Source: Oasisia sp. SBJ-2009 (lineage: Eukaryota; Annelida; Polychaeta; Sabellida; Siboglinidae). From it: a stretch of DNA of 64,000 nucleotides. Numbering within the stretch: position 1 is the stretch's first letter; every line of letters begins with the position of its first letter. Shown here in pieces: positions 13,446-25,179 of the stretch. The translations under genes were made by a program, and so were the position numbers. The DNA is taken from NCBI GenBank assembly GCA_964017155.1, contig OZ024854.1:16057555-16121554 (forward strand), written 5' to 3'. The notes under the pieces were generated by a model. It ran no database searches. It was given only the letters and a program-made list of their open reading frames with translations, and was not told the DNA's origin.

Positions 13446-13674
13446 CGTGTGGGACTGCATTTCTCCAGTACTAACATTGATGACTGCAGTCAATGCAGCT
13501 GCGGACAACTCAGCATCTACGACGGAAGTAACACCTCCGCTCCGATGATAGCGTCTATATGTGGCTCCACCTATCAACATGATATCACATCAAGCGAGAA
13601 TACTGTGTTCGTTCATTTCGAGATGTTCCGTTACTACGCCGCCGGTTTTAAGATAAAATACAATACTACTGACG
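13446..13674 (+). CDS. CUB exon B1 (second half of CUB 1)
   Basis: The acceptor is TATCTTCCAG and the donor GACG|GTAAGG. The 229-base exon starts phase 0 and ends phase 1. It encodes RVGLHFSSTNID, a cysteine cluster DCSQCSCGQLSIYDG, the CG cysteine (SICGS), the SSENTVFVHFE strand and a closing GFKIKY. These are the standard second-half CUB landmarks. It is the most divergent B exon, with Gly where B3 has the NRV before IYDG and no Asp in its SCG cluster, so the usual CUB calcium site may be altered. It ends in TTDG rather than VEG. Confidence 0.85.
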
Positions 13675-13849
13675 GTAAGGCAGTCACCTAATTATTATTC
13701 TAATATAACGATCATAGATGGTGGTGGATAACAGTGTTATTGCCATTACATAATATGTTTTCTTCAATCAACCACATTCAGTTGGTATAGGTGAAGTGTT
13801 GGTTGTGTTGTTGTCCGATCATTTTAAAATTTAATTACACTCTAATTTT

Positions 13850-16800
13850 GAGTCTAGTCTAGTGGGGGGGGGGGGGGGGGGGGGGGTAACCTTGCCCACC
13901 CCCCGGAAATATATTTTAATTGGTATCACTAGATCGAAAAAAAGACGTAGAAAACAGTTTGCTATGTTAACAAGTCAGCAAAATGTCCAACGTATCGTTT
14001 TTATGCAAATTAGTGCCGCCATTATTGAAAAATCTATTTTTCACTATATCTTAGCCAATGTTACAGATACCTGACACAATAAGGTGTATAGACCCATGTT
14101 ATGAGGGTCAGGGACCATAATGTAACTATTTGTGACATTACCACATGTGTCTGGGATAGTTTTATATGCAAATTAGTGCCGCCATTATTGAAAAATCTTT
14201 TTTTCACCATATCTCGGCCAATATTGCACATGACAGCACAAATAAGGTGTCCAGACACATGTTTTCAGGGTCAACGATCGTCAAAGGACCATTTTTGAAT
14301 TAACTACGTCTGCCCCTGGCATGCTACGCACATTCTAAAGTGTCAGCATTGCCGAAAATGTGACTTTTTTGTTTATCTCGGCCAATATTGCAGGTAATTT
14401 GAGAGAGGTTTTGAGGGCATCTACTTACGAAATCGTATTGTTTTGTGACCGAAGGTTGATATGGGGGATCAAGTCAAGGTATTGTGAATACAGAAATTCC
14501 ACTAAGTTCATTTACCAACTCCAGGGCTTTTTGAAGGATAATTTTATTGCCAGTCACACATGTTTTGGTTGACACATGGATGTTAACTGTTAAGCCAATT
14601 TACAAACTTCTAAATGTGTCTGATGACCTGAAATGGACTACAAACACACATGTGACACCATTTTCACTCACTTTCAAGGCATAACTAACAATATCTATGG
14701 TTTTGGAAGACGTTTTTTTGCTCCTTCATTGTCCACCCATATTTCTACCCGTCCATATTCGTTTTTACCCGTCCAAATGACGGGTGGACGGGTCTCTACA
14801 CAAAGCTATGACCAACTCATTTACAGATCCAGTAAATAGCAAGCCAGAATAATATGTTTTAGCTGTCGCATCTCAACCTCTCATGGGCTTCAAGATGATA
14901 ATTGTTAGATCATCAATCACCATCCCTTTCACTAGAATCGTAAAAGCCCAACAGGTCCTTCCTTGTTTTCTCCTCATCTTCTTCACGATCACCAGTGTCC
15001 AGGAGATCAACCAGTGAGTTTGGTAACGCAGCACCGCAGGACCACACCGGTCCCAACACTCCATCTTCAGTCCTTGTCCACCTTTGCCCATCATCGTAGG
15101 ATTTTAGTTTTTCTAGGATGGATTCGTCAGCACGCTCTTATAAGGCTACGCGGTGGTTCACCTCCTGAAGTTGTGGCTTCAAAGCAGAGTGACAGGGAGG
15201 AAGGCGAGCCACGTCGACCTTAGATATGGAAGTGAATTTCTCGTCCTCACCCACGTCCTAGGGCAGGAGTTTGGCACGGAGGCCGTCCACCGAAGACTCG
15301 CGGTTCTGTCCGTACATCAGGCAGGTGAACTCTTCCAACTGCTTCAGAACGTGAGACTTGAGGTTCCATTCCTCACCGAGTTGCATGAACGCTTTATGAA
15401 ACCTGGGTTTCTTCTCCAGCTTTTTCACGGGCCCCACCCCCCCCTCCCTTTGAAGGCATTTGTGCAGTCTTCTCCACTGAGTACATACATCCCAAGAAGA
15501 GTCGCACATTAGTCTTCTTGAAAGGATACTGCAAGATCAGAGAAGTTGATTAGTTGTCGATGTTTCGCTGACCCGGTATCGAGGTATACAGTCAGCTTGC
15601 TTGATGGCGTGGGTGTGATAAAGTAGAATCACGAAAATATGTGTCAGTGGTTCTGACTACTGCGTTCTTGTATCCATGCAAGGGCTGCGGCGCGATGGAG
15701 GTACAGCACCATTCTCGTATCAGTCTCCTCGTGGTTGTTGTAGATTGTGGGCAGTTCACGCACCTCGACCTGAATCACAAAGGGTCACTGGTATTTGAAA
15801 GCTGATATAACAATAGAGCACTCGATCCATACTCGCAGCAGGAGGTGACAACGCTGCTTCTTGCTGTCGTCATTTGCACGGGACATCTTAAAATCGTATG
15901 GTTTCCTTGTCGCTGGTCCAGCCAGAATAATATTTCCTGAACTCCTGCAACCCAACCTCTCATGGGGTTTGATAGATTTTGGATGGTAACTGTCAGTCGA
16001 GAACATGAAGTGCTTCTTAGCAACCATCTGATCAAAATTGTGTAGGCATATCTCACCACAGATCGGGGGAAGATTAGTAAGAGAATGGAGCAGCATCGTC
16101 TAGTCCTGGATGAAGGACATTTGCTCGATGTGGAGAAAAAACCCTCTGGTGTTCCAAGGCTCGTGGCGCAGGCAACAGACAGTATTTCATGAGTTCTTCC
16201 AAATCCACTTGACCATTTTGAATCTGAGACTTGACGAGGAACAAGAAGGCGAGGTGACGTTGCTCCTGATACTGGATGACCTGGAATTATAAATCTGGAA
16301 TCAACTTCCTATCACTGCAAAATCATCTGAAACTAACCATTTAAGTGAATTAACTAATATATGTTTGAAATTGCATTCCAACCATAAACTTTCGGATGTC
16401 CCATCGTCCAGTGATGAATCATGTCTGTCCTCATCTACGATTACCGAAACTGATTTTGTATACGCCACATCTCTGACCTCGGATTCCTCAATATAAAGAC
16501 GCTACATAAATGTACTATTACTATTTTAGCAAAAAACCAGGATCACTCTAAAATAATGGCAAAAACTAAAAATGCAACAATTAAAAACAAAATAGATCTC
16601 ATGTATTGGAACACATGATTACCTTTCCATGGGATGATGTGATCTTCTTGTTGCAGTCTCCATGGTTTTGAGTTTCTTCTTCTTGATAGGGTCGAAGAAG
16701 CTTCGTGCTCTCTAGGTGTCTGATGAAGTCAGCTTTAGCAACCTAGTCCAACGCCTCTGCTCGAAGCACGTCCACCTCGACGTCCACGGGGATGGGAGCT

Positions 16801-17836
16801 CCAGAAGCCAGGGAGTAGAACATGTTCTTAAGATTAGTGAAGTTCCTGACAGCAGCGAGGACGCGCTGAACTGAATCCTCACCCTTCTTGACCTCAGCCT
16901 TCTCCAGCCCGCAATGTCTCCCCGTTGATGTTGTCGACCATCTCGAAGGTCTTTTTTGAAATAAAAATGGGCCTGTATGGAGGTTGTGGGTTAGGACTGA
17001 GGATAGAGTGTTGGAACCGGTGTGGGCCTGTGGTCATGTGATACCAGGCTCACTGGTTTATTATCTGGAAACTGGTGATCTTGAAGAGGAAGAAGAGAAG
17101 CAGAAAAACGACGACGAGTTTGACTTTGACGATTTCAGTGAATTGAATGATGATCTAACAATTATCATCTTGAAACTCTTGAGAGGTTGAGGCGTGGTAG
17201 TTCAGAAAATATAATTCTGGCTTGTTCTTTACCTAGATCACTAAATGAGTTAGTAAATGAACTTGGTGGAATTTCTTTATTGACAATGCCTTGAATTTAT
17301 CACCATATTAATCTTTGGTCGCAAAAACAACACGATATTTCGTAAGTTTCCCTCAAAAACACTAAACTTACCTGCAATATTGGCAGAGATACACCAAAAG
17401 TAACTTTTTTGGTAATGCTGGCACTTTAGAAATTGCATGGCATGCCAGGGACACGCATAGTTAATTTAAGAATGGTCCTTTAATGATCGTTGACCCTGAA
17501 AACATGGGACGGGAGACAATAGATTTCTCAATAATGGCGGCACTGATTTGCATATTAAGCTGTAATAGACATGTTATCAACAATAGTATTATTATGGTCG
17601 CTGACACAACATGGGACTATGAATCTTATTTTATCAGTTATCTGCAATATTGGCTGAGATATTGTGAAAAATACAATTTTCAATAATTGCGGAACTAATT
17701 TGCATAAAAACGATACGTGGGAAATTTTTCTGACTTGTTAACATAGCAAACCATTTTCTACGTATTTTTTTCCGATCTAGTGATACCAATTAAAAGTATA
17801 TTTCCGGGCGGTGCATTCTTCCGACTCGACTAGTCA
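13850..17836. mobile_element. DNA transposon with very long terminal inverted repeats
   Basis: The left end (about 13864-14912) and right end (about 17140-17822) are reverse complements. Shared landmarks include TTGGTATCACTAGATCG, TTTTATGCAAATTAGTGCCG-like stretches and TCAAGATGATAATTGTTAG. The left arm carries about 300 bp more than the right. A run of 23 G (13864-13886) marks the left edge. The interior holds a broken minus-strand gene. Very long inverted ends with an internal gene suggest a cut-and-paste element. I cannot name the superfamily, and no clean target-site duplication was seen. Confidence 0.7.
15258..16096 (-). pseudogene. Broken transposon-borne gene of a widespread uncharacterised family
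   Basis: On the minus strand the upstream piece (15785-16096) has DSYHPKSIKPHERL and ATRKPYDFKM. The middle reads EETDTRMVLYLHRAA and LTVYLDTGSAKHRQLI. The end (15258-15509) has KKLEKKPRFHKAFMQLGEEW and LEEFTCLMYG. From memory, this motif order matches large uncharacterised proteins found in multiple copies in fish, molluscs and cnidarians, sometimes with a cysteine-rich tail. Stops and frameshifts break it. More of the same gene may lie upstream at about 16620-16990, where minus-strand readings give FEMVDNINGETLRAGE-like and EVDVLRAEALD stretches. It lies between the long inverted repeats. Confidence 0.6.
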
Positions 17837-18870
17837 ATTTGCAATGGTAGCTCTGGTTCTTCTTTCATGGGGTATTTCATTTGCCTGTATCATCCACCGG
17901 ATTTCTTTGATAACGTTGCGTTTGCGACAAATTTGCATTTCTATTTGTACATATTATTATTTATTCATTGCTTGTACTTTCGCGTAGCAGACGTGATTAA
18001 CTTAATAAATAAATTCTCCTGTTAATCATTAATAATCTTGAACAAAAACAAATGCGTTGTTTTGCATAACATCGTCCAACTATTTAGTGAAATCATTGTG
18101 TATGCTTTTATTATTTGTGAAAAAACAGAGGTAATGTTCCTGGACATTAAAAAAACGTTTTGCATATTAATGTTCTGCCCAATGCACTGCACTATCATTT
18201 AAGGTGTGGACATCTGTCTTGCGCTAAATTATTAAATAGGTGCACATTGACGTAGTATGAAACATATTGTATAACTGTAGCTAATTCAATTTGGAATTTT
18301 CTAATGTAAGTAGTGGTGATTTAGAGATCTTTGTATATGCAGTTGATGATTTCCTAACAAAAGCGTAAGTTCACTCCGTAGAGTCGCGAATGCTGTTTTA
18401 TTCCAAACCAACAAAACACATCCATATATGATCATGACGTTTTATTCCAGTGTTAAATGTGGCAAATTGATAACTGGTACATGTACAGATTATTACTGGT
18501 CATACTAACCTATTGTGTACCTTATTGTTGGAACAAGAATTACATTTTTAGTCAGGTGTCATCCCCTCATATTCACTTCAATTGCGAGTGCGTATTTGGC
18601 AAATAAATGCTCAACAAGAGGAAACATTTTGCTGGTGTGTCATCCACAAACAATTGTTCTGATAATTATTAGTTATTGCTGTCTTTTGGTTTCTTGAATT
18701 AGAACTTTCTCCATCTTTGACAAAAGAAAATGGCTGTAACTGACCAAAATTACTTCTTGTCGGTGTCACAGCTCCAAAAAAGCAATGTAATTTGGCTAAA
18801 GCGTGATATTGTTCCCGTGTTCGACTGGTGTTTGATTCTTAGGCACTCGCTGCCATACAGGGTGATGTAA
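17836..18870. other. Intron sequence without recognised features
   Basis: AT-rich sequence with short open frames only. No CUB exon, tRNA or transposon motif was found between the long-TIR element and the next LINE. Confidence 0.5.
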
Positions 18871-18879
18871 CGTTTTGGC

Positions 18880-20110
18880 TGTCAGCCGAACAGTTGCGCT
18901 CAGCACTGCCTTAAGCTGTAAGCAATCACGGACATAGTGACGGGTACAGCTATGAAAACTATTGCAAATCTGTCACTCATGGATGACTATATAATCTACC
19001 AATCCAGGAAGAGCGCAGCAAAGGCATTACCCTTCTAGACTGCAGAGTTTCCTGGGAATGATGGTATTCTATCCGAGATCCTCAAGAGCGGCACACCTGT
19101 GCAGTTGCAACATCGGCATGAGCTCCTCTGTCTCTGTTGGGAAAAGGCTACATTCTCCAGGACATGTCTTCCAGTATTGTCACTTCATACAAGGACAAGG
19201 GCGACCGAAGTTATTGTTACAGTTATCATGTGGTTTCAGGGTCGGCCGATCTACAGTGAAAAATCATCTCCCCTTTACGCTAGTTGCAGGAAATGTGACG
19301 AGAGTAACAATGGCCACCATTCATCGCATTTTGGTGAACATAACAAAACTCTTCAGAATATTGCTGATGATAGGTTGCCCGACAATACTGCTAGGAATCA
19401 TCAAATCCTTCCATGTGAACATGTACAATACTGCGTATTTCAAAGGCGCCACCTTTGTGGTATTCCCTGTAAGCAGTGGAATGAAGCACGGTTGCATTTT
19501 GGCACCGACATTCTTAAGAATCATCTTTTCGATGCTACTCTGAAATGCCTGTGAAAACTGCATTGACAGCACATCAGAACTGATGGCATACAATTGAACA
19601 TAGCTGGGTATCGCTCAATGAGCAAAGTCAGCGAGATCCTGAGTCTGGAGATGTTCTAAGTTCTAACCTGAGGAGGCTGCCCTGGTATCCTACACGGAGG
19701 CCCACTTACAAAGGTTGGTGGATCGGCTGTCCAATGCGTGCATGGAGTTCGGGTTGTCCACAAACCTAAAAAAAGACAATTATCATGGCACCTGACAGAA
19801 AATACAGTTTTGCGTTCTTGACATTCTACTACTGTATATGGAAAAACGCCTTAACAGCTTTCATATGCGGTGCCTAAGACGCGTGCTGCATGTCTGCTGG
19901 CTACGGATCTTCTGTACCAAGAGCTCGCTGAAATAGTTCGATCAAAAGAGCGACCCTGTCTCCGATTTAAAGACATTTGCAAGATAGATATGAAGCTGGC
20001 CGATGTCGACATCAACAGTTGGGAACGCATATCCGATGGCCGGAGAACCTGGTCCATCGTGGTGTGGGGTGGCGTGCGGAGGGCAGATGAGCCTAGATGG
20101 AACGAGATAA
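18880..20110 (+). mobile_element. Decayed LINE, same family as 22390-24240
   Basis: The + strand reads a degraded RT block ending SGMKHGCILAPTFLRIIFS (near 19475-19535), then, after losses, RPCLRFKDICKIDMKLADVD and INSWERISDGRRTW (19950-20055). The latter is the PRLRFKD C-terminus also present in the 22390-24240 copy. The frame is shattered. At about 20111 a different LINE 3' end begins. Confidence 0.65.
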
Positions 20111-20690
20111 CTGCTTCAGTTCAAAAATCTTCCCCCTTTCTCTGTTTAAACTTCTTTTATATACTTACAAAGCTGTGCACGGCGATGTCCCCCACCCCCC
20201 CAAATACATATCAGACCTTGTTTGTCAAACCTGCTAGAGCATTGCTTTCTGCGAACAATAACTTATTAACAGTTGTGCGGACACACGTGAAAGCTGAAGA
20301 TAACTCATTTGTGGTCGCAGCAGCGACCTAATGGAACGCTCTACCTACTACCACTAAAACGTCTGCCTGTGTAGCCACCTTCAAGGCACGCATAAAGAGT
20401 TAAAGACACATATCTTCTGACTGTTCTCGCGGTTTAGTTTAATGTTTGTGTACTTTTATCGATATTTTATTTAACCTATTTATATATTTACTATACATAT
20501 ATACATTTATTCAGCTTAAATAATTTGTGTTATTATATTTATATTTTTAAATTGTTATAATTGTTTATATATGTCACAAGTATATTTATGTGTTTTAGGA
20601 TTTTAATGTATGTAAAGCGCCACGAACAATTTGAAATTGGATGTGGCGCTATATTAAATAAAGTATATTATGTTATTATTATCTGTTGTC
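20111..20690 (+). mobile_element. CR1/L2-like LINE 3' end with tail hairpin
   Basis: The reading KLLLYTYKAVHGDVP, then PPKYISDLV, is the late RT C-terminal region of L2/CR1-type elements. Its terminal sequence holds AGCGCCAC (20616-20623) and the complement GTGGCGCT (20643-20650) with a 19-base loop, followed by a TATTA-rich tail. The same hairpin tail recurs at 50702-50736. A 3' stem-loop is typical of such LINEs, where the element's own RT recognises the 3' end. Confidence 0.7.
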
Positions 20691-20833
20691 ATTATGGCTA
20701 TAACTGCCATTCCAGAATTAGAGTATATCGTCACTCCAAAAAAGTACATTGACTCTTCTCGTGCTACGTAATCGACCAACGAGACGGTCCGATGCCGACA
20801 ATTATCTAATGGCTGTTTTGCATGTTTCTGCAG

Positions 20834-20943
20834 GAGCGTGTGGCAGTGAGACGGCGGTGCTGACTAGGGCACCAGGAGAGTTTGGATCGTACTACACTAA
20901 CGACGATAGTTGCCAATGGAGAATACAAGTAGACATAGACAAG
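20834..20943 (+). CDS. CUB exon A2 (first half of CUB 2)
   Basis: The acceptor TGCATGTTTCTGCAG is shared nearly base for base with A4 and A6, and the donor is AAG|GTAAAC. The 110-base exon has 36 codons plus the split glycine. It reads ACGSETAVLTRAPGEFGS, then SCQWRIQVD, giving the first and second CUB cysteines. It belongs to the even subtype with A4 and A6 but is the most diverged of the three (Ser for Asn in the N-E-T site, so that glycosylation sequon is absent here). The intron start is also similar to those after A4 and A6. Confidence 0.9.
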
Positions 20944-21045
20944 GTAAACACCGGCTATTCGTGGCTCGTCTACTCTTTTAGCCCGTGGACCAATACACAG
21001 GATAATGTATATGTATAGAACACACATTACGTAATATATATATGC

Positions 21046-21165
21046 GTGTGCGTGTGCGTGTGTTTGTGTGTGTGTGCGTGTGTGTGTTTGTGCGTGCGTG
21101 CGTGTGTGTGTGCGTGTGTGTGTGCGTGTGCGCGTGCGCGTGTGCGTGTGCGTGTGTATGCATAT
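21046..21165. repeat. GT/GC-rich microsatellite in the A2-B2 intron
   Basis: Alternating purine-pyrimidine GTGTGC/GCGTGT words over about 120 bases, about 100 bp after exon A2. Alternating GT/GC tracts of this kind can adopt Z-DNA in vitro. Confidence 0.85.
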
Positions 21166-21539
21166 AATGTTTGTGTAAACACATACAAGCGTGTGCACAT
21201 CATAGCTTTCCTAGCCAGTAGCAAATGGTAATAAATACATGTTTTGTAGTAACATAATACAAGTAATTATTTTACTTACTAATTACAAGAATGGCTAAGA
21301 TAATTAAGTTGACAACGTTGTCACATACTAAGTGATACGTGTAAAAGTGCTGTTTTTAATTATAATTGTGCCGTTCAAATGCGCACCACTTATACATGGT
21401 TACTGCTAAATTATTACATATTTGTCACACAATTTGTCAAGTCTGTTTGGCACAACACTGATCACTTATTTATTACGAACCGCGAATGGATCAAAATGGT
21501 GGAATTAATTATTTAAATAATCGACCCACCAACCAAGAC

Positions 21540-22360
21540 TACCTCTGAATTCCAAGACATGGGAAATCATCACAGACAAGGGAAGACAGCTGAATGGTCC
21601 TGTCGGGCACTACCTTGAGCTGTATGCAATCCAGAACGTAGTGAGAGATAACGCCCGTAACACTATTCCAGACCTGTCAGTCATTGATGAATTAGATACC
21701 TGACCAATCCATGAAGAGCTCAGCAAAGCCATCGACTAAGTTGCCTGTGGAAAGTGATGATGATAGTCTAACCGAGGTCCACCCATTGTCTTCACCATAT
21801 GCAACAACAAAGGCGACCGAATAGATATAATGATTATCGCGGCATCTCCCTCCTCAGCACAGTAGGCAAGGTCTTCGCCCGAGTTGCCCTAGCACGGCTG
21901 GAGAGTCTTGGATCACGCGTCTACCCTTAGTCGCAGTGTGGTTTTAGGGCTGATCAATACATAGTGGATATGATTTTTGTTTTATATCAATTGGAAGATA
22001 AGTTTTCAGAGATGCAAAATCCACATTTAATCGAAGCGGAGCCCCGACACTCTTCGGGATATTCCTTCCATACTCCTCCGATATGCATTTGTATACTGCA
22101 CTGAGGCTGTTTAGCTGTACACCAGAGCCGATGGCAAACCTTTTAGCATCGCTCGGGTTCGCTTCGAGATAATTGTCAGAGAGGTCCTAATCAACAACTG
22201 TAGGCGCTCTGTTGACTCCATGGGTTTCTGACAGGATATCCCAACCTCGATGGCTCCCATCATAACCCTATGCAGAATCTCCCACATTCCTATTTAGGCC
22301 TGCTCCTATAACCAGCTCCTCCTCTTCGGGTGTTCTTGTGACTAGGTCTTCTTGTTTCTC
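21540..22360 (+). mobile_element. Decayed LINE related to the 18880 copy
   Basis: The stretch runs parallel to the 18880-19830 LINE. It shares a TTGAGCTGTA(T)GCAATC segment followed by CAGACCTGTCAGTCATTGAT-like sequence, and an RT piece reading DYRGISLLSTVGKVFARV, then a QCGF-x-A-D-Q block near 21940. The rest is scrambled. No intact frame remains. Confidence 0.55.
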
Positions 22361-22389
22361 TGTGAATTGTTGAAAAAAAAATGTTATTG

Positions 22390-22424
22390 CTAAATTCCGC
22401 TATCATTTAAAGACATACCATTCA

Positions 22425-22494
<70 letters not shown>

Positions 22495-24238
22495 TGCATT
22501 CCATTTATATCTCGGCTGTGAGAGTGATGTCCATGAATCGGTCTTTATGTCTCGCAGCTTCAGGTTTCTTTTGATGGTATCCTTGAACCGGAGACGAGGG
22601 CGCCCTGTCTTTCTGTGACCAGAAGACAGTTGAGATTTTGCTTTGGTAGCCTGTCTGGTGACATCCTCATGAGGTGTCCAGTCCACCGGAGATTCTCTCT
22701 GATCAGAAGATCTTCCATGGATGACAGCCCCGTCCGTTCGAGTATATCCTTGTTTGTCACTTTGTCCATCCAGGTTATCCTCATGATCGAACCTAGATGT
22801 CGCATCATGAAGGCATGCAGCTTTTTCACCTGTCGTCTGTACACTGTCCAGGCATCGGCTCCATATAGGAGGATTGACAGCACGATTGCCCGGTATATCT
22901 TGCTTTTAACCCGCATGGACACATGGTGGTTCTTGCAGAGTCTCTGGCGTAGTCGGCCGTAAGATGCACTAGCCTTGGCCATCCTCATCTGAATTTCATC
23001 GTCAATGCATCCATTAAGTGGATATAGTGCTTCCGAGGTAGGTGAATTCCAGAACAGAGTTCAGCTTGTTTCCAACAACCATGATATCCTCCTCTCGGGT
23101 TATTGTAGAGTTGGGTTGTTACAGCACCTCGGTCTTTTTGATGATAATCTTCAGGCCAAACTTCTTTGACGCATCTGAAAAAGCATCCACTATTTTCAGC
23201 ATCTCTTTAGCAGAGTGGGCAACCAGTGCACTGTCATCTGTGAATAGCAGCTTTCTCATCAGTATCCTAGTAGTTTTGGTCTTCGCTCTGAAGTGTGTGA
23301 TGTTGAATAGTTCTGCGCTCTGTCTGGACTGTATGTAGACGCCATCTCCCATGTCTCGGAAAGCCTCGTCGAGCATTGCTGATAGGAAGATGGAGAAGAG
23401 CATGGGAGCCAGTATACAACCTTGCTTGACCCCATTTGTAACACCGAACGATTCCGATACTTCCCCTCCAACACTAACATTCGCCTTCATTCCGGTATGT
23501 AGAGCCTCGGTCATAGTTGTGAACTTCTCTGGGCATTCATACTTCCTCAGTAGCTGTCATGTCCTACCAACTATATCGAACGCCTTACAGAAGTCGACAA
23601 ATACCATTTGCAGAGGTCGGTCCTGCTCAATGCACTTTTCTTGTAGCTGTCGGAGACAAAATATAATATCCTCAGTGCTCCGATTACCTCTGAAGCCACA
23701 TGATGTCTCTGGAACTACTTCTGGTGTTATCTGGGTAGATAGTCTGTTGAGGAGGATCCTGGCGAAGATCTTGTCTGCTATGGAAAGAAGAGAGATTCCT
23801 CTATAGTTCCCACAGTCTGTTCGATCACCTTTCTTGTAGATGGTTACAATGCTTGAATCCTTCCATGCTTGTGGTACAGAATCCACCTCCCATGCATTGG
23901 TGATTAGTTGGTGCAGTCTGCTGAACATATCTGCTCCGTGCTTCCATACTTCAGCAGGAATTCCATCTCCCCCAGGTGCTTTGCTATCTTTCAGGCCGGC
24001 GATTGCCCTAGCCGCCATCTCAGCAATGGTTGGAATCTCATCGAGGCTTGTCTTGGTAATGCGCTGCGGGATGTTGTCCAGAGCTTCATGATATATGTCG
24101 CCAGGGACCTTGAGTAGCTTCTGGAAGTGTTCACTATATCTTGCCATTCATTCATTCGCCCTTCATGTCGTTCCTGTCAGCAGCTCTCTGCAGCTCCACT
24201 GCCTTCCTTTCCCACCAGTCTGACTTCAGTGCACAATT

Positions 24239-24240
<2 letters not shown>
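22390..24240 (-). mobile_element. LINE with most of its reverse transcriptase
   Basis: Three minus-strand frames in order (24147-23557, 23514-23119, 22988-22560) give PGGDGIPAEVWKHGADMF, GNYRGISLLSIADKIFARIL, MVFVDFCKAFDIV, GVTNGVKQGCILAPMLFSIF, a catalytic LLFTDDSALVAHS (usual A-D-D changed to T-D-D), EFTYLGSTIS, LLYGADAWTVYRRQVKKLHA and finally RPRLRFKDTIKRNLKL. The chain is broken only by a few stops and short indels. The 5' end is cut by the TA array at 24241 and the 3' tail is a CATCGT hexanucleotide array. It is the best copy of the family seen at 1334, 18880, 21540, 56479 and 60541. Confidence 0.85.
22424..22494. repeat. (CATCGT)n array at a LINE 3' tail
   Basis: About twelve hexanucleotide units sit at the 3' end of the minus-strand LINE. 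Read on the minus strand they continue the frame as Met-Thr repeats, an artefact of the repeat. Confidence 0.9.
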
Positions 24241-24292
<52 letters not shown>

Positions 24293-24414
24293 TATATATT
24301 ATATATGTATGTGTATATATGACATATATATATATATTATACATCTATCTATATAGTATACATATTTACATATATATATATATGTATATGTATATAATAT
24401 ATTTATATGTTATA

Positions 24415-24450
<36 letters not shown>

Positions 24451-24631
24451 ATATATATATATATATATAATATATATTATATGTATATATATATACATAC
24501 ACATATATATTACATATATATATATGTATATATATATATTATACATCTATCTATATATTATACATATATATATATATATTTATATGTTATATATATATAT
24601 ATGTATATATATGTATATGTATATTTATATG

Positions 24632-24729
<98 letters not shown>

Positions 24730-24732
24730 AAT
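24241..24732. repeat. Long complex (TA)n / TATATG array
   Basis: Nearly 500 bases of TA dinucleotide interspersed with TATG, TTATAC and CATCTATC words. It truncates the 5' end of the minus-strand LINE. Apparent Tyr/Ile-rich proteins here are not genes. Confidence 0.95.
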
Positions 24733-24749
24733 TGTATGTGTATATTATC

Positions 24750-24890
24750 GCGGTGGTCATCATCATTACCATCATCATCGTTGTGCAGCCGTAGTGTCTC
24801 TTGTGATTGGTCGAAGGCCTCAGCACGTTGTTTCCACATCTGCCTGTTTTTCGCCATCTTCTATCATATGGCACTGAATGGTTGTAATCT
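24750..24890 (-). mobile_element. RTE-like LINE 3' end fragment
   Basis: The minus strand reads QMWKQRAEAF, then a GAT-rich tail, matching the terminal WKQHAEAF region of the RTE-like element that ends at 27039. Only the last stretch and the trinucleotide tail survive. Confidence 0.6.
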
Positions 24891-24908
24891 AGTTCGTCCT
24901 TCCATCAT

Positions 24909-24913
24909 CCACA

Positions 24914-24953
<40 letters not shown>

Positions 24954-24957
24954 CACA

Positions 24958-24989
<32 letters not shown>
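24909..24989. repeat. (CGCA)n then (TA)n microsatellites
   Basis: A (CGCA)n array to about 24953 is followed by (TA)n at 24960-24989, which directly abuts the tRNA-derived element. Confidence 0.9.
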
Positions 24990-24991
<2 letters not shown>

Positions 24992-25150
24992 GCGCGGTGG
25001 CCGAGTGGTTAGAATGCTGGACTCCAGGCTAGAGGGAATGGGGTTCGAATCTTGGTGCTGGCAACTTGCTGGTCGATAAAGCACTACAAAGCCACGGCCC
25101 CCAGTCCCCAGCGGCACCGAAAGGCTCCATGACCAAGGAGGCGTTTCTGG
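24990..25150 (+). mobile_element. tRNA-derived SINE
   Basis: The head has a good pol III A box TGGCCGAGTGG (24998-25008) and B box GGTTCGAATCT (25042-25052), so it derives from a tRNA with a Leu/Ser-like A box. The 5' GGGCGCG cannot pair with the sequence after the B-box arm, so this is not a working tRNA. A non-tRNA body of about 90 bases follows. It begins directly after a TA array and ends near the start of the RTE-like LINE. Confidence 0.7.
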
Positions 25151-25179
25151 TCAATTAGGACTACGTGCAGGGGATGCTA

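Noticed and set aside
24990..25063. Functional tRNA gene
   Set aside because: Good A and B boxes, but the acceptor stem does not pair and a SINE body follows. Same judgement for 61919-61982 on the minus strand.
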